Positions 34,189 to 43,953 of a stretch of 64,000 bases of DNA are shown here, one piece after another; position 1 is the first letter of the stretch, and each line of letters begins with the position of its first letter. The position numbers and the translations under genes are program-made. The stretch covers positions 1-64,000 of the forward strand of contig NZ_PVXN01000053.1 of the NCBI RefSeq assembly GCF_002995795.1, in the 5' to 3' direction. A model generated the notes under the pieces. It ran no database searches. It worked only from the letters and a program-made list of their open reading frames with translations, and was not told the origin of the DNA. This stretch comes from Clostridium thermopalmarium DSM 5974 (GTDB lineage: Bacteria > Bacillota > Clostridia > Clostridiales > Clostridiaceae).

Positions 34189-35193
34189 ATGAAAAAAAGA
34201 AGTTCAAAAATAACTGCTTTAGTATTATTAAGCCTTTTAATAATATCTTTCACTGTATATTTAAGCTGGGGCAGTTATAAAGTTCCGCCTTTAGATATTA
34301 TAAAGATTTTATTAGGACAAGGTACAAAGCTGCAAAGGACAGCACTTTTAAATATTAGAATTCCACGAATGTTGGTTGGAATTTCTGTTTCTGTAGCTTT
34401 GTCCACAGCAGGAGCTTTATTACAGACTATAACAAAGAATGAACTAGCTGATTCTTCAATAATTGGTATTAATGCAGGGGCAGCAGTAGCAGCAGTTATT
34501 TTTATTTCATTAAAAACTGCAAACTATTATAGTGAACTTGGGAACTTTTCTATATATGTACTGCCTTTTATGGCTATTTTAGGTGCAGGAGTTTCAGCTG
34601 CTTTAATTTATTTCTTGTCAGGGAGAAGTAGAATTAGGATCAAAAGGCTGCTGCTCATAGGACTTGGAATAAATGCAGGACTAAATGCTTTTATTATATT
34701 CTTTACATTTAGAGGTGGAGTAAATGATTATAATAGAGTGCTAGTGTGGATTTCCGGCAGCCTATGGGGATCTGGCTGGAGTTATGCAAAGATACTAATT
34801 CCATTAGTTACTCTAATGTTTATCTTAGTAATAATAAATCATAAAAAGCTAGATGTTCTTAATCTCTCAGATGAACATGCAATTTCTCTTGGCTTAAATT
34901 TGAACAGGGAGAGAAAAAAGCTTTTAACCTATGCAGTTATTCTTGCTGGTGGTGCTACAGCTTTTGCAGGTAACATAGGTTTTATTGGACTAATATGTCC
35001 TCATATGGCTAGGAAGTTAGTTGGACCTTATCATAAAAACTTTCTATCAATATCTGCAATTATAAGTGTAATAATAATTTTGTTTGCAGATGCAGTCTCG
35101 AGAAATTTATTTTCTCCAATTGAAATACCAGTAGGAATTACAATTTCAATATTTGGAGTACCATATTTTATTTATTTACTAACTGTTAAATAA
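34189..35193 (+). CDS. Iron-siderophore ABC permease (FecCD family), second subunit
   Basis: A 334-residue membrane protein paralogous to its neighbour: LNIRIPRMLVGISVSVALST, ADSSIIGINAGAAVAA, LNLNRERKKLLTYAVI for ATPase contact, and GFIGLICPHMARKLVG. It starts two bases after the first permease gene ends, with AAAGGAGAAAGGC overlapping that gene's end. The ATPase gene follows after about 60 bases that contain no clear terminator. Confidence 0.9.
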   Translation: MKKRSSKITALVLLSLLIISFTVYLSWGSYKVPPLDIIKILLGQGTKLQRTALLNIRIPRMLVGISVSVALSTAGALLQTITKNELADSSIIGINAGAAVAAVIFISLKTANYYSELGNFSIYVLPFMAILGAGVSAALIYFLSGRSRIRIKRLLLIGLGINAGLNAFIIFFTFRGGVNDYNRVLVWISGSLWGSGWSYAKILIPLVTLMFILVIINHKKLDVLNLSDEHAISLGLNLNRERKKLLTYAVILAGGATAFAGNIGFIGLICPHMARKLVGPYHKNFLSISAIISVIIILFADAVSRNLFSPIEIPVGITISIFGVPYFIYLLTVK

Positions 35194-35254
35194 ATATAGA
35201 TTTTTATATTGATTTAAAAATTTCCTTAATTATTTAATGATGAAGGAGAAATAT

Positions 35255-36040
35255 ATGGAAGCTATTAGTGTAAAAAATTTATCCGTAAGTTATGAAGATA
35301 ATTTAATAATAGATAATATGAATCTTTCAATTCCAAAAGGAGAAATAAGTATAATTATAGGTGCTAATGGATGTGGAAAATCAACTTTGCTAAAAACTAT
35401 AGCAAGGATTATAAAGCCAAAGAATGGAGAAATCTTTATAAATGGGAAAAACATTAAAGATCAAAAAGAAAAGTATATAGCAACCCAAGTAGCTTTCCTA
35501 CCTCAAGGACCAGTTTGCCCAAGTGGAATAACAGTTAAGGAATTAGTGGCATTTGGAAGATTTCCACATCAAAAAATCATAGGTGGACTTAAAAAACATG
35601 ATAAAGAAATTATAGAGTGGGCAATTGAGGAAACAGGGCTTAAGGACTTTGCGGATAGGCAAATAGAGAATTTATCTGGAGGACAAAGGCAAAGAGCTTG
35701 GATTGCAATGACCTTGGCACAAGAAACCGACATAATTATGTTAGATGAGCCAACAACTTATTTAGATATGTCTTATCAACTAGAAGTGCTGGAGGTATTG
35801 GAAAAATTAAATAAACAAAAGAATATTACCGTTGTTATAGTACTCCATGAACTAAACAATGCCTGCAGATTTGCAAATAATATAATCGGACTAAAAAAGG
35901 GAAAGATTGTTTGCAAGGGTGTTCCAAGGGAAGTTATAACAAAAGAAAGCTTAAAAGAGATTTATGGAATAGATGCTAAGCTACAATTAAGTGAAGATAA
36001 AAGATACCCAATTTGCATAGATTATGAACTTATAAGGTGA
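35255..36040 (+). CDS. Iron-siderophore ABC transporter ATPase (FecE/FhuC type)
   Basis: A 261-residue ATPase with Walker A GANGCGKST, Q-loop FLPQGPVCP, signature LSGGQRQRAWIAMTLA, Walker B IIMLDEPTTYLD and LHELNNACRFAN at the H-loop, in the usual FepC/FhuC arrangement. ATG 35255 has AAGGAGA six bases before; the frame could begin at 35237 but there is no second ribosome site. It energises the FecCD pair upstream. Only four bases separate it from the MFS gene, so the latter belongs to the same iron-regulated operon. Confidence 0.92.
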   Translation: MEAISVKNLSVSYEDNLIIDNMNLSIPKGEISIIIGANGCGKSTLLKTIARIIKPKNGEIFINGKNIKDQKEKYIATQVAFLPQGPVCPSGITVKELVAFGRFPHQKIIGGLKKHDKEIIEWAIEETGLKDFADRQIENLSGGQRQRAWIAMTLAQETDIIMLDEPTTYLDMSYQLEVLEVLEKLNKQKNITVVIVLHELNNACRFANNIIGLKKGKIVCKGVPREVITKESLKEIYGIDAKLQLSEDKRYPICIDYELIR

Positions 36041-36044
36041 AATA

Positions 36045-37265
36045 ATGAAAAATAAAAACTTTGTTATAGTAGTTATTGGACAGATAATTTCTTTGTTTGG
36101 AAATGCAATTCAAAGATTTTGTATGTCATTGTATATTTTAGATTTAACAGGAAGTGCTAAAACTTTTTCTATAATATTAGCAATATCAAATATTCCATAT
36201 ATATTATTTGCACCCATTGCAGGGCTTTTGGCGGATACAATAAATAGAAAAAAGATAATGGTTTATCTTGATTTTTTAAGCAGTGTTTTAATGGCGGGGT
36301 ATTCTATAATAATAATTAGTGGAAAAGACAGCAGCATAATAATAGCGGTTGTAATGTTCATACTGTCTACTATCTATACTTTATATAGTCCTTCTGTTAC
36401 ATCATGTATCCCACAAATTGTTGAAAGAGAAAAACTAGCTACTGCTAATGCAATAATTCAACAGGTGGGATATATAGTCAACCTAGCTGGACCTATAATT
36501 GCTGGACTATTATATGGTTTTGTTGGTATGAAAATGATAGTAGTAATAAATGCTATTAGCTTTTTTATCTCAGCCATTTTAGAGCTGCTTTTAGATATTC
36601 CTGATTTAGGGGTGAAAGAAAAATTAAACAATCCTCTTTTAAAATCTGTTAAAGAGATGAAAAAAAGCTTTGTATATTTAAAGAATAAAAAGAAAATTGT
36701 ATTAGGAATTATATTTTCCTATGCACTGACTAATATCTTTGTAGTACCTGTTTTAAGTGTTGTATCTCCTTATTTCATTAATGTAAAATTGGATATGCCT
36801 TCTAGTATATATGGTTATGTAGAAGGAGTATTTGTTTTAGGTATGATAATAGGAGCCACTTTAATAACTTTAAACCCTAATTTATTTATTATGAAAAAGT
36901 TACATAAGACCATGTACCCTATGGTAGCAGCTCTGCTGATTATGGGAATATCTACTTACTTAAGTATACAAAATAAATTTATTATTTTAGGGCTTTATTC
37001 TATAGGAGGCTTTGGGATAATGTTATCTTTAGCTTTATCTAATATTATATCTTTAACGTACATTCAACAGGAGATAAGTGAAGAAATGTTGGGAAAGGTT
37101 AGTGCTTTTTCTACTGCGGTTGCTACAGCAAGTGTTGTACCTGGTCAAATAATGTATGGGCAACTAATAGAGCTTAACTTGAGCATTTTTAATATCTTAA
37201 TATTAACTTTTATTTTTAGTATTGGAGTAGTTAATTTTATAAAATGGAATGTTAGAAAAATCTAA
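36045..37265 (+). CDS. MFS transporter at the end of the iron operon
   Basis: A 406-residue protein with twelve predicted helices and the MFS loop GLLADTINRKKIMVYLDFL. It resembles the MFS_3 group that includes the enterobactin exporter EntS and macrolide efflux proteins: QRFCMSLYILDLTGSAKTFS at helix 1 and ATANAIIQQVGYIVNLAGPI later. Being last in a Fur-controlled uptake operon, export of a siderophore or of its degraded form is a reasonable guess. No siderophore synthesis gene is present in the window. Its terminator follows. Confidence 0.75.
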   Translation: MKNKNFVIVVIGQIISLFGNAIQRFCMSLYILDLTGSAKTFSIILAISNIPYILFAPIAGLLADTINRKKIMVYLDFLSSVLMAGYSIIIISGKDSSIIIAVVMFILSTIYTLYSPSVTSCIPQIVEREKLATANAIIQQVGYIVNLAGPIIAGLLYGFVGMKMIVVINAISFFISAILELLLDIPDLGVKEKLNNPLLKSVKEMKKSFVYLKNKKKIVLGIIFSYALTNIFVVPVLSVVSPYFINVKLDMPSSIYGYVEGVFVLGMIIGATLITLNPNLFIMKKLHKTMYPMVAALLIMGISTYLSIQNKFIILGLYSIGGFGIMLSLALSNIISLTYIQQEISEEMLGKVSAFSTAVATASVVPGQIMYGQLIELNLSIFNILILTFIFSIGVVNFIKWNVRKI

Positions 37266-37340
37266 TGTGTTTATTAAAATTTAATTTGGCAATATAAACA
37301 TAAGTAATATTAGAATAATATTATATTTAATGAATAATAT

Positions 37341-37393
37341 AAAGAGGTATAAGAATACTTTTTGAAGTAAAGCGAACTTATGCCTCTTTTTTT
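37341..37393 (+). terminator. Terminator of the iron operon
   Basis: AAAGAGGTATAAG and CTTATGCCTCTTT arms, then a run of T. Confidence 0.85.
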
Positions 37394-37466
37394 ACATGAC
37401 AAAGTTTAGCCTTACACTTATAATAGTAACAGACTAAAAATTTTGGGAAGAAGGTAAGCATGGGCG

Positions 37467-40400
37467 ATGAAAAAAATAAACGAAATTTTTAGTGATTATA
37501 AGTTGGGAGAAAACATAGATACTGCTATTGTAGAAGGGGTTATTTTAAAGAAAAATACTAAAACCCTAGAGTTGAAAATTAAGTCAGATAAGTATATTGA
37601 AATACGAGAACTGGAATCTCTTAAAGATTTTATAAAAAAAAGATTTGACTTAGAGGATTCTAAAATTGCCGTAAATTATGCTGATGGAACAGAGAAAAAG
37701 CCATTGGAAGAGGAGCTACAAGATATTATATTTTCTATTGGAAATAAGTATCCTGCTTTAAAGGCAGTAATGAACAAATGTGAATATGAAGTATATGAAA
37801 ACACAATAAATTTTAATTTTAAATCTGCTGTATCGAACTTTTTAAAGGCCATGGATTATGATAAAAGAGTTTACGAAGCCATAAAGAATATGTATGGTAC
37901 AGCATATAAAATAAATTTTATTGATAAGATTAGCCCTGAAGAATTACTAAGAATGGAACAAGAATGTGAAAAAGAAAGGTTATTAATTCAAAATGAAATT
38001 AAGGCAGCATCAAGCAGTAATACACCGAAAGAAGCCCCAGCATCAAGCAAAGAAGTAAAAGAGGTTAGTGGGAAAAAGAGTGATCCAACTCTTATACTAG
38101 GCAAAAATAGTAAAATTAAGGAGCCTGTTATAAAAATTATTGATATCACACCAGATGAGGGAAGAATAGCAATAGAGGGAGAAATATCTAATATAGAAGC
38201 AAAGGAGTTAAGAAGTGGAAAAACTTTGATTTCCTTTGACTTATATGATGGTTCAACTTCTATGACTTGTAAATGCTTTGTTAAGCCTGGAGAAGATGGT
38301 GAAGTGCTATCTAGACTTAAAAGTGCAAAAGGAGTTAGGCTTGTTGGAAATGCAAGTTATAGTAAGTTCTCAGGAGAAGTTGAACTTATTGCAAATACTA
38401 TAATAGAGACAGAAGGCATAAAGAAAAACAAGAGAATAGATAATGCAAAGGTTAAGAGAGTAGAACTTCATATGCATACACAGATGAGCCAAATGGATGC
38501 TATGACCAGTGCTACTGATTTAATAAAAAGAGCTATGAGTTGGGGAATGAAGTCTATTGCTATAACAGATCATGGAGTTGTGCAGGCTTTTCCTGAGGCA
38601 CATAAGCTTCTTGGACGGGATAATCCAGATATGAAGGTTATATATGGAGTGGAAGCTTATTTAGCACCAGACAAGAAGCCTTCTGTAACCAACTCTAAGG
38701 GGCAGAGTATTGATACAACTTATTGCGTACTAGACTTAGAAACTACAGGATTTTCACCAAAGACGGAAAAAATTACTGAAATAGGAGTTATGAAGCTTAA
38801 AGATGGCAAAGTAATAGATAAATTCAGTTGTTTTGTAAATCCAGAAAAGCCTATTCCTGCAAGGGTTGTGGAAGTTACAAAAATAACTGATGATATGGTA
38901 AAAGATGCAGAAACTATAGAAAAGGTATTTCCTAAGCTTTTAGGCTTTATAGATGGCAGCGTGCTAGTTGCTCACAATGCTGATTTTGATATAGGTTTCT
39001 TAAAGTATACTGCTAAAGTTTTAGGATATGATTTTGATTTTACATACTTGGATACTTTGTCATTAGCACAGGAGCTATTTCCTAATTTTAAAACTTATAA
39101 ATTAGGAAGAATTGCAAAGCAGCTTGGCATAAGTGTTGAAGTAGCTCATAGAGCTTTAGATGACGTTGATACTACTGTTAAGGTGTTTAATGTAATGCTT
39201 GATAAACTAAAGGAAAGAGGAGTAGAAACTCTTGATGATATAGATAAGTTTGCTTCTGATGAAGAAGCTAAGATGGAAGAATATAAAAAACTTAAGACTT
39301 ATCATGCAATAATATTAGCAAAGGATTATGTAGGATTAAAGAATTTATATAAATTAGTATCATATTCTCATTTAGATTATTTTTATAAAAAGCCTCGTAT
39401 ATTAAAAAGCCTTTATAAAAAATATTCTGAGGGATTAATACTTGGAAGTGCTTGCAGTGAGGGAGAGCTTTATCAAGCGATTTTACTTGGAAAATCAGAT
39501 GAAGAAATTGAAGCTATTGCAGAAGAATATGATTATTTAGAAATTCAACCTTTAGGCAATAATGATTACTTGGTAAGACAAGGTCATGTACCAGATAGAG
39601 AATATTTAAAGGAAATAAATAAAAAGATTGTAAGTCTTGGAGAGAAGCTTAATAAACCTGTAGTGGCAACGGGAGATGTTCATTTTATGGATCCTGAAGA
39701 TGAGATATACAGACGTATTCTTGAAGCAGGTCAAGGATATAAGGATGCAGATAATCAAGCTCCATTATACTTAAGAACTACTGAGGAGATGCTCCAGGAA
39801 TTTTCATACCTTGGAGAGGGAAAGGCATATGAAGTGGTAGTGGAAAATACCAATAAGATAGCAGATATGTGTGAACAGATAAGTCCAATCTCACCAGAGA
39901 AGGCAACACCATATATTGAGGGCTGTGAGCAGACTATAAAGGATATTGCCTATGGCAGAGCTCATGAACTGTATGGAGATCCTTTGCCAGAGATTGTTCA
40001 AAAAAGATTGGATAAAGAATTAGATTCTATTATAAAAAATGGATTCTCTGTAATGTATATTATCGCTCAAAAATTGGTATGGAAGTCAAATGAGGACGGA
40101 TATCTAGTTGGGTCCAGAGGTTCTGTTGGTTCTTCTGTTGTAGCATATATGACAGGAATAACAGAGGTAAATGGCCTGCCGCCTCATTATAGATGTCCGA
40201 ACTGCAAATATTCGGACTTCACGGATTATGGATATAAGATTGGATTTGATTTGCCAGATAAATCATGTCCTGTTTGTGGAGAAAATATGCATAAGGATGG
40301 TATGGATATTCCTTTTGAAACATTCTTAGGCTTTAATGGAGATAAGGAACCTGATATAGACTTAAACTTCTCAGGAGAATATCAAGCAAGGGCTCATAAG

Positions 40401-41801
40401 TATACAGAGGTTATCTTTGGAAAAGGCACAACCTTTAAAGCAGGAACTATAGGTACTATAGCAGAGAAAACAGCTTTTGGCTATGTAAAAAAGTATTTTG
40501 AAGAAAAAAATATACATGTAAACAAAGCTGAAATAACAAGACTTTCAAAGGGATGTACAGGAATAAAAAGAACTACAGGACAGCACCCTGGTGGAATAAT
40601 AGTAGTACCTAAAGGAAGAGAAATTTTTGAATTTTGCCCAGTACAGCATCCTGCAGACGATCCAGATTCTGATATTATAACAACCCATTTTGATTATCAC
40701 TCTATTGACCAGAACCTGTTAAAGTTAGATATACTGGGTCATGATGATCCTACGGTAATAAGAATGCTTCAGGATATTACTGGGGTTGATCCTCACAAGA
40801 TACCTATGGATGATAAGGAGACTATGTCTATATTTTCATCTACAGAGGCTTTAGGAGTTACACCAGAGCAGATAAATTCACAGGTAGGAACTTTTGGAGT
40901 TCCTGAGTTTGGTACCAAATTTGTAAGAGGAATGCTTGTAGACATAAAGCCAAAAACATTTATGGATTTAATATGTATATCAGGGCTTTCTCATGGTACA
41001 GATGTATGGCTTGGAAATGCAAAAGATTTAATTGACCAGGGGATTGTTACTAGCATAAGTGAAGCTGTATGTACCAGAGACGATATTATGGTTTATCTTA
41101 TTAAAAAGGGTCTTCCACCAAACTCTGCATTTAAAATAATGGAGTTAGTACGTAAGGGAAAGGCACTAAAGGATCCAAAGTTCCCTGAATATGAAGAGTT
41201 AATGAGAAAGCACGGTGTTCCTGAATGGTATATAAATTCTTGTAAAAAGATAAAGTATATGTTCCCTAAGGCGCACGCTGCAGCCTATGTAATGATGGCA
41301 TTTAGAATTGCCTGGTTTAAGGTGCATATACCTAAAGCTTATTATGCGGCATACTTTTCCATAAGAGCAAAGGCCTTTGATGCAGAATATATGATTTTTG
41401 GAAAAGAAAAAGTTAAGGAAAAAATGAAAGAAATTCAAATGATGGGTAATGAAGCTTCACCTAAGGATAAGGATATGTATGATGATTTAGAAATAGTTTT
41501 GGAAATGTACGAAAGAGGCATTACGTTTCTGCCTATTGATTTATATAAATCTCATGCTACAAAGTTCCTATTAGAGGATGAAGGTTTAAGACCACCACTA
41601 AATAGTATATCTGGTATGGGTAACGTGGCTGCAGAAAGCATATATAATGCAGTTCATGAAGAAAAACCTATAAGTTCCGTAGAGGATTTAAAGAAACGTG
41701 CCAAGATTGGAAATGCTACTATAGATTTATTAAGAAAGTTTGGATGCCTAAGAGGACTTCCAGAAAGCGATCAAATGAGTTTCTTTGATTTAGTGGGATA
41801 A
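37467..41801 (+). CDS. polC: DNA polymerase III alpha subunit, Gram-positive type PolC
   Basis: The 1444-residue replicative polymerase with built-in proofreading. Domains in order: N-terminal NTD and OB fold (about residues 225-325), PHP (VELHMHTQMSQMDAMTS near 332), an inserted 3'-5' exonuclease (CVLDLETTGFSPKTEKITEIG from about 418 and HNADFDIGFL), rest of the PHP, the palm with its zinc-binding CPNCKYSD and CPVCGEN pairs, PDIDLNFSGEY (catalytic Asp), GTIGTIAEKTAFGYV, and the HhH region at the end. The exonuclease inside the PHP is diagnostic of PolC rather than DnaE. ATG 37467 begins the conserved MKKINEIF; the ribosome site GAAGG is rather far. Flanked by terminators, it is monocistronic here, without proS or rimP. 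Confidence 0.95.
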   Translation: MKKINEIFSDYKLGENIDTAIVEGVILKKNTKTLELKIKSDKYIEIRELESLKDFIKKRFDLEDSKIAVNYADGTEKKPLEEELQDIIFSIGNKYPALKAVMNKCEYEVYENTINFNFKSAVSNFLKAMDYDKRVYEAIKNMYGTAYKINFIDKISPEELLRMEQECEKERLLIQNEIKAASSSNTPKEAPASSKEVKEVSGKKSDPTLILGKNSKIKEPVIKIIDITPDEGRIAIEGEISNIEAKELRSGKTLISFDLYDGSTSMTCKCFVKPGEDGEVLSRLKSAKGVRLVGNASYSKFSGEVELIANTIIETEGIKKNKRIDNAKVKRVELHMHTQMSQMDAMTSATDLIKRAMSWGMKSIAITDHGVVQAFPEAHKLLGRDNPDMKVIYGVEAYLAPDKKPSVTNSKGQSIDTTYCVLDLETTGFSPKTEKITEIGVMKLKDGKVIDKFSCFVNPEKPIPARVVEVTKITDDMVKDAETIEKVFPKLLGFIDGSVLVAHNADFDIGFLKYTAKVLGYDFDFTYLDTLSLAQELFPNFKTYKLGRIAKQLGISVEVAHRALDDVDTTVKVFNVMLDKLKERGVETLDDIDKFASDEEAKMEEYKKLKTYHAIILAKDYVGLKNLYKLVSYSHLDYFYKKPRILKSLYKKYSEGLILGSACSEGELYQAILLGKSDEEIEAIAEEYDYLEIQPLGNNDYLVRQGHVPDREYLKEINKKIVSLGEKLNKPVVATGDVHFMDPEDEIYRRILEAGQGYKDADNQAPLYLRTTEEMLQEFSYLGEGKAYEVVVENTNKIADMCEQISPISPEKATPYIEGCEQTIKDIAYGRAHELYGDPLPEIVQKRLDKELDSIIKNGFSVMYIIAQKLVWKSNEDGYLVGSRGSVGSSVVAYMTGITEVNGLPPHYRCPNCKYSDFTDYGYKIGFDLPDKSCPVCGENMHKDGMDIPFETFLGFNGDKEPDIDLNFSGEYQARAHKYTEVIFGKGTTFKAGTIGTIAEKTAFGYVKKYFEEKNIHVNKAEITRLSKGCTGIKRTTGQHPGGIIVVPKGREIFEFCPVQHPADDPDSDIITTHFDYHSIDQNLLKLDILGHDDPTVIRMLQDITGVDPHKIPMDDKETMSIFSSTEALGVTPEQINSQVGTFGVPEFGTKFVRGMLVDIKPKTFMDLICISGLSHGTDVWLGNAKDLIDQGIVTSISEAVCTRDDIMVYLIKKGLPPNSAFKIMELVRKGKALKDPKFPEYEELMRKHGVPEWYINSCKKIKYMFPKAHAAAYVMMAFRIAWFKVHIPKAYYAAYFSIRAKAFDAEYMIFGKEKVKEKMKEIQMMGNEASPKDKDMYDDLEIVLEMYERGITFLPIDLYKSHATKFLLEDEGLRPPLNSISGMGNVAAESIYNAVHEEKPISSVEDLKKRAKIGNATIDLLRKFGCLRGLPESDQMSFFDLVG

Positions 41802-41832
41802 TGGTTTCCCACATATCAGGCAATATTTTAAA

Positions 41833-41876
41833 TAGCCAGTTGGAGTGAGTAATAATCACTTTGACTGGCTTAATTT
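41833..41876 (+). terminator. Terminator after polC
   Basis: AGCCAGT...AGTGA and TCACT...ACTGGCT arms closed by G-T pairs, followed by TAATTT. Confidence 0.7.
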
Positions 41877-41923
41877 ATGAAGTAGGACACAGCTTTTTAT
41901 AAAGACTATGTCCTGTATTTTAA

Positions 41924-42547
41924 TTAACGTATAAAATTAGTAGCAACTCTTGGCTCATGTTTTGGAAGAGGAATACCTGCTTTTTTACCTGCTTCTATAC
42001 ATTTTAAAAGCCAAGCCATATTTCTTCCCAAGGTTCTCATTATTTGCATGCCTTCAAGATCTTGTTTTACTTCTTCAGGGGTGTTTCCATGAACCATATT
42101 CCAATATTGTGAAGATACGATAGGCATATTTGAAATAGTGAAATATTTATTTAATTGCTCAAAGGCTGCTGTTGCTCCACCGCGGCGGCAGCTTACAACT
42201 GCAGCACCAGGCTTATTTTCAAACCCACTTCCAGCATAGAAAAATCTATCTAGGAAAGAGGTTATTTGACCAGATGCACTTGCATAATGAACAGGAGAAC
42301 CGAAAATAAAACCATCAGCTTCTTTTGCTTTTTCTAAAGCTATATTTACAGTATCATCATCAAATACACATTTACCATTAGTATTAGAGCAGCCACCGCA
42401 TGCAGTACATCCGCGAATAGGCTTGTTTCCAACGTGAAAAATTTCTGTTTCAATGCCTTCTTTTTCTAATGTGTCTGCCACTTCTCTTAATGCTGTATAA
42501 GTACAGCCATGAGGTCTTGGACTTCCGTTAATAAGTAATACCTTCAT
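41924..42547 (-). CDS. Flavodoxin-family NAD(P)H-dependent oxidoreductase
   Basis: A 207-residue FMN-binding reductase of the NADPH-dependent FMN reductase family: MKVLLINGSPRPHGCTYTAL at the phosphate loop, then CTACGGCSNTNGKCVFDDD, with CxxCGxC as seen in iron-sulphur flavoproteins and related reductases, then FGSPVHYASASGQITSFLDR. The start is ATG 42547, with GGAGGG at seven bases; the 15 extra residues to 42592 are not needed. It is isolated and convergent with polC. Physiological partner unknown. Confidence 0.8.
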   Translation of the reverse strand: MKVLLINGSPRPHGCTYTALREVADTLEKEGIETEIFHVGNKPIRGCTACGGCSNTNGKCVFDDDTVNIALEKAKEADGFIFGSPVHYASASGQITSFLDRFFYAGSGFENKPGAAVVSCRRGGATAAFEQLNKYFTISNMPIVSSQYWNMVHGNTPEEVKQDLEGMQIMRTLGRNMAWLLKCIEAGKKAGIPLPKHEPRVATNFIR

Positions 42548-42737
42548 TGATTTCCCTCCATTTAATTCCATATTAAGTGTCTTTATTAACATTATATCAA
42601 AATGTAAATATTTTTACCAAGGAACATAGAATTACAGTTGAAATTTTAATTTTTGATTAAGTTAAATTCTATTTTTTATTAACTTTAGTAGAAACATTCT
42701 ATCTCATTTAGCATATACATTGTTGTAAGAGAGTAAT

Positions 42738-43520
42738 ATGCTGGGGGATGTTATGACTGAGAGGAAAGTTAGAGTAAATTATTACTATGGAAAAGAAGAG
42801 TTATACGAAATTATAAAAAAGATAGTAAATAAAAGATTATCAGCAAATGAAAGGGAAGTTGTAGAAGAAAACAGAAGTTCTGAGATCGCTAGGAAAACGT
42901 TTAAATATAATTATATATTCTCAGGAATACTTAAATGTCATGAGTGTAACGAAAATATGAGCTATAATAAAAAATATGGTGGATATAATTGCATTAATAG
43001 TCAAAGGGGAGAGGGTAAGTGTACAGATCATTTTGTTAAGGAAGAGTATTTATTAGAAATTATAAAAAACAATTTAAAAGTATATATAGATAACAATATC
43101 AATATAGAAGAGTTATATAAAATAGAAAATAAAAAAGCTATAACTGCAGATGGCTATAAAAAAGAATTAAACAAGATAAAAAGAGAACTTCAAAAAATAG
43201 AAAACCAGGTTGAGTTAATGTACTCTCATGATATTGATGATCCAATAAATAAGAGAAATATTAAAAGCTTAATGAGAGCACTACAGAAAAGACAGCAATT
43301 TTTAATTATAAAAAGGAGCTATGTTGAAGGTTTAAAAGAAAGAAATGAAATTGAAGGAAATTTATATTATGAAAGCTATAAGGAAGAAATGGATAAGATG
43401 TTGGATTTAGGATATATAGATAAAAATTTTATTGAAAGCTTGGTGGAAAAAATTATAGTATCGGAAGATGAAAATTTGAATGAAAAAAAGATTGATATAT
43501 ATTATAAATTTAAAAATTAG
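42738..43520 (+). CDS. Large serine recombinase, C-terminal part only
   Basis: A 260-residue protein with the recombinase zinc-ribbon motif (FSGILKCHECNENMSYNKK, then YNCINSQRGEGKC) at about residues 60-100, followed by a long coiled coil (about 120-225) and a Phe/Ile-rich end, LIEKIIV-like. This is the C-terminal DNA-binding half of a large serine recombinase. The catalytic resolvase domain with its serine is absent: position 1-55 is a short charged segment, so it cannot cut DNA. It has its own plausible start (ATG 42738 or 42753) and a terminator, so it might be expressed as an accessory DNA-binding protein, but a truncation remnant is more likely. It lies 270 bases before tRNA-Sec. Confidence 0.7.
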   Translation: MLGDVMTERKVRVNYYYGKEELYEIIKKIVNKRLSANEREVVEENRSSEIARKTFKYNYIFSGILKCHECNENMSYNKKYGGYNCINSQRGEGKCTDHFVKEEYLLEIIKNNLKVYIDNNINIEELYKIENKKAITADGYKKELNKIKRELQKIENQVELMYSHDIDDPINKRNIKSLMRALQKRQQFLIIKRSYVEGLKERNEIEGNLYYESYKEEMDKMLDLGYIDKNFIESLVEKIIVSEDENLNEKKIDIYYKFKN

Positions 43521-43524
43521 AGAC

Positions 43525-43581
43525 AATGAAGTCAATACATAACTTTTATAAAAAATTGTGTACTGACTTCATTTAATTTTT
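43525..43581 (+). terminator. Terminator after the recombinase fragment
   Basis: AATGAAGTCA and TGACTTCATT arms followed by TAATTTTT. Confidence 0.75.
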
Positions 43582-43740
43582 ATAAAAAGCATAAAATCAA
43601 AGTTAAGATAAACATGAGTGAAATAGATAAGGTATAAACACAATCTATATGTTGATTTTATTTTCTGAATAATTTAGAATAAGGAATTATAGATTTGAGA
43701 AAAATATTCATAAATAAAATATAAGAATAATAAGAAATTG

Positions 43741-43769
43741 TTTACATATACCCTTGCTAGGTATATAAT
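43741..43769 (+). promoter_or_regulatory. Promoter of the selenocysteine tRNA gene
   Basis: TTTACA (43741-43746) and TATAAT (43764-43769) with a 17-base spacer, about 24 bases before the tRNA. It may also drive the sel genes downstream. Confidence 0.75.
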
Positions 43770-43792
43770 ATGTTATGCGGATTAAATTATAT

Positions 43793-43889
43793 GGGAACGG
43801 ATGGGTCCTGGTGGATCCCGTGGACTTCAAATCCATAGTCGGGTGGTAAGACCGGCCGAGGTGGGTTCAATTCCTACACGTTCCCGCCA
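43793..43889 (+). tRNA. selC: tRNA-Sec (anticodon TCA)
   Basis: A 97-base gene with encoded CCA. The acceptor arms GGGAACGG and CGTTCCCG give the eight-base acceptor stem typical of bacterial tRNA-Sec. The anticodon stem TGGA and TCCA encloses CTTCAAA, so the anticodon is TCA, reading UGA. A long variable arm (GTCGGGTGGTAAGACCGGC) follows, and the T-loop is GGTTCAATTCC. It heads the selenium locus and is just downstream of a good promoter. Confidence 0.97.
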
Positions 43890-43953
43890 TTTTTTATGTG
43901 AATGAAAATAGTAATGAAACATAAATATTTTATTTTTTATAGTAGTTACTAGG

